Below, piece by piece: positions 39,322-41,118 of a stretch of DNA of 41,118 nucleotides. The translations under genes and the position numbers were made by a program. Source of the stretch: an uncultured bacterium. GTDB taxonomy: Bacteria; Cyanobacteriota; Vampirovibrionia; Gastranaerophilales; Gastranaerophilaceae. The stretch is taken from contig CADBOZ010000111.1 in NCBI GenBank assembly GCA_902796515.1, forward strand, positions 1 through 41,118, in the 5' to 3' direction. Position 1 is the first letter of the stretch. Every line of letters begins with the position of its first letter. A model generated the notes under the pieces. It was not told the origin of the DNA, made no database searches, and worked only from the letters and a program-made list of their open reading frames with translations.

Positions 39322-41118
39322 ATGCCAAGAAAAACATCTCTGGAAAAAATACGTAATATTGGTATTGCAGCGCACATTGATGCCGGTAAAACCACAACTA
39401 CCGAACGTATTTTATTCTATACAGGAAAAACTCACAAAATTGGTGAAGTGCATGATGGTGCTGCTGTTACCGATTTTATGGATCAGGAAAGAGAAAGAGG
39501 TATTACAATTCAGTCAGCTGCGGTTACGGCAGAATGGAAAGGTCACCAAATAAACGTTATCGACACCCCCGGACACGTTGACTTTACGATTGAAGTAGAA
39601 CGTTCTTTACGTGTACTTGACGGTGTTGTTGCCGTATTCTGTGCTGTAGGCGGTGTACAATCTCAATCCGAAACGGTATGGCGTCAAGCTAACCGCTACG
39701 AAGTACCGAGAATGGTATTTGTAAACAAAATGGACAGAACAGGTGCAGACTTCTACCGTGTAGTTGATCAAATTAAAAACAGACTGGGTGCAAATGCAGT
39801 TCCTATCCAACTTCCTATCGGTGCTGAAGATAACTTCACCGGTCTTGTAGACTTAATGACAATGAAAGCGGAAATATACACAAATGACCTCGGAACGGAT
39901 ATCAGAGAAGAAGATATTCCCGCAGAACTAAAAGACAAAGCAAAAGAATATCATGATGCAATGGTTGAAGCAATCGCAGGCGAAGACGATGCATTAATGG
40001 AAAAATTCTTTGAAGACCCTGATTCAATCACGGTTGACGAATTAAAGAAAGTATTAAGAAAAGCGGTTTGTGAAAATAAAATTGTTCCTGTATGCTGCGG
40101 TACGGCTTTCAAGAACAAAGGTGTACAACTGCTGTTAAATAACGTTGTTGATTACATGCCATCACCTGTTGATGTTAAAGCAATAGAAGGCGAACTTGAA
40201 GACGGAACAAAAACAGAACGCCACTCTTCAGATTCTGAACCCTTCAGTGCATTAGCATTCAAGGTTATGACCGATCCGTTTGTAGGACGTTTGACATTCT
40301 TAAGAGTATATTCAGGCGTTATTACATCAGGTTCATATGTTTTAAATTCAACAAACGGAAAGAAAGAACGTATCTCAAGATTGGTTAGAATGTATGCAGA
40401 CCAAAGACTTGAAGAACAAGAAGTCTATGCAGGCGATATCTGTGCGGCAGTAGGTTTAAAAGAAACAACAACAGGTGATACTTTATGCGATGAAAATGCA
40501 CCGATTATTCTTGAAAAAATGACATTCCCCGAACCGGTTATTTCGGTTGCAATTGAACCAAAAACCAAAGCTGACCAAGATAAAATGGGCATTGCCCTTC
40601 AAAAACTTGCCGAAGAAGATCCGTCATTCCGTGTTAAATCAGACACAGAAACAGGACAAACCATTATATCCGGTATGGGCGAACTTCACCTTGATATTAT
40701 CGTAGACAGAATGCTTAGAGAATTTAAAGTTGAAGCAAATATCGGTAAACCGCAAGTTGCTTACCGTGAAACAATCAGAGGCACAGCTGACCAAGACTCT
40801 AAATTCATTCGTCAGTCAGGTGGTAAAGGTCAATACGGTCATGTTAAAGTTAAAATCTCTCCTGCGGGCGAAAACGAAGGATTTGTATTTGAAAACAAAA
40901 TCGTCGGCGGTGCAATTCCGAAAGAATACATCGAACCTGCAAGAAAAGGTATGGAAGAAGCGCTTGAAGGCGGTATATTAGCAGGTTATCCGTTAATTGA
41001 CGTCAAAGTTGAACTTTATGACGGAAGCTTCCACGAAGTTGACTCGTCCGAAATGGCATTCAAAATCGCAGGTTCAATGGCAATGAAGGAAGGTTGTAAA
41101 AAAGCAAGTCCTTGCATA
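39322..41118 (+). CDS. fusA: Elongation factor G, N-terminal 599 codons (cut by window edge)
   Basis: EF-G is the translocation GTPase of protein synthesis. The frame starts ATG 39322 after AAAAGGAAAAT and runs open to the window end. Visible are G1 AHIDAGKTT (residues 17-25), [35 protein letters not shown] (G4), domain [15 protein letters not shown], domain [30 protein letters not shown] and domain IV ESR-type loop region [12 protein letters not shown]. About 95-100 residues should follow outside the window. No rpsL/rpsG genes precede it, so it is separated from the usual str operon neighbours. Confidence 0.97.
   Translation, partial: MPRKTSLEKIRNIGIAAHIDAGKTTTTERILFYTGKTHKIGEVHDGAAVTDFMDQERERGITIQSAAVTAEWKGHQINVIDTPGHVDFTIEVERSLRVLDGVVAVFCAVGGVQSQSETVWRQANRYEVPRMVFVNKMDRTGADFYRVVDQIKNRLGANAVPIQLPIGAEDNFTGLVDLMTMKAEIYTNDLGTDIREEDIPAELKDKAKEYHDAMVEAIAGEDDALMEKFFEDPDSITVDELKKVLRKAVCENKIVPVCCGTAFKNKGVQLLLNNVVDYMPSPVDVKAIEGELEDGTKTERHSSDSEPFSALAFKVMTDPFVGRLTFLRVYSGVITSGSYVLNSTNGKKERISRLVRMYADQRLEEQEVYAGDICAAVGLKETTTGDTLCDENAPIILEKMTFPEPVISVAIEPKTKADQDKMGIALQKLAEEDPSFRVKSDTETGQTIISGMGELHLDIIVDRMLREFKVEANIGKPQVAYRETIRGTADQDSKFIRQSGGKGQYGHVKVKISPAGENEGFVFENKIVGGAIPKEYIEPARKGMEEALEGGILAGYPLIDVKVELYDGSFHEVDSSEMAFKIAGSMAMKEGCKKASPCI

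Noticed and set aside
1-41118. tRNA, rRNA, prophage or IS elements
   Set aside because: Reading both strands I found no cloverleaf with T-loop consensus, no rRNA stretch, no transposase or integrase and no long inverted repeats.

Overview
The window looks like chromosome of an AT-rich, anaerobic, fermentative, Gram-negative-type bacterium. My best guess is a gut lineage of non-photosynthetic Cyanobacteria (Vampirovibrionia/Melainabacteria, Gastranaerophilales-like). This is inferred from gene content, not from a phylogenetic marker search. The basis is pyruvate:ferredoxin oxidoreductase plus the [FeFe]-hydrogenase maturases HydG and HydF, lipid A and LPS-export genes (lpxB, lpxI, lptA- and lptC-like), several prepilins, and many lineage-specific proteins with no recognisable family. 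I saw no phage, IS element, CRISPR array, tRNA or rRNA.

Layout. 1-4.6 kb: start of uvrB (minus strand, cut by the window edge), a repeat-containing unknown protein, proC, rpmH-rnpA and a uridine-kinase-like gene. 4.6-9.2 kb: a dNMP-kinase-like gene, then three tandem paralogues of an unrecognised coiled-coil family that I call MGW after its first residues. Their N- and C-terminal segments are conserved and their centres are unrelated. Each is preceded by the same three-block promoter. 9.3-14.1 kb: yidC and mnmE (divergent), an FAD-dependent oxidoreductase and an orphan NarL/LuxR-type response regulator. 14.1-16.3 kb: two related minus-strand proteins with DxDxDG loops and a shared promoter, separated by a gap with a candidate small RNA. 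16.4-20 kb: a stand-alone TOPRIM protein, an SDR protein lacking the usual catalytic lysine, a gap with a strongly structured sequence, and a phosphodiester-glycosidase (NAGPA-like) protein. 20-25.5 kb: a seven-gene minus-strand envelope cluster (lptC, lptA, lpxI, lpxB, a CDP-alcohol phosphatidyltransferase gene, trmL, nnrD). 25.6-31.3 kb: an HD-domain protein, tag, a third DxDxDG-type protein and nifJ. 31.4-34 kb: three prepilins in one operon. 34.1-41.1 kb: hydG-hydF, an EF-hand protein, a GT-C type membrane glycosyltransferase and the start of fusA.

How the genes fit together. NifJ produces reduced ferredoxin. HydG and HydF assemble the H-cluster of an [FeFe] hydrogenase that is not in the window, so pyruvate oxidation probably ends in H2. 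The lpx/lpt cluster builds and exports lipid A. YidC, the prepilins, the GT-C enzyme and the NAGPA-like protein also belong to the envelope.

Two things stand out. The first is the MGW family (5454-9181) with its conserved promoter: a TGTTAAG tandem repeat, GCAAT-TTTAA exactly 34 nt downstream, and GGGATTACA 70-71 nt downstream. The second is a run of housekeeping genes with no Shine-Dalgarno sequence whose -10 box lies only 6-9 nt before the start codon, which indicates leaderless transcripts. All functional proposals for the unrecognised families are inference from sequence reading; no database search was run.
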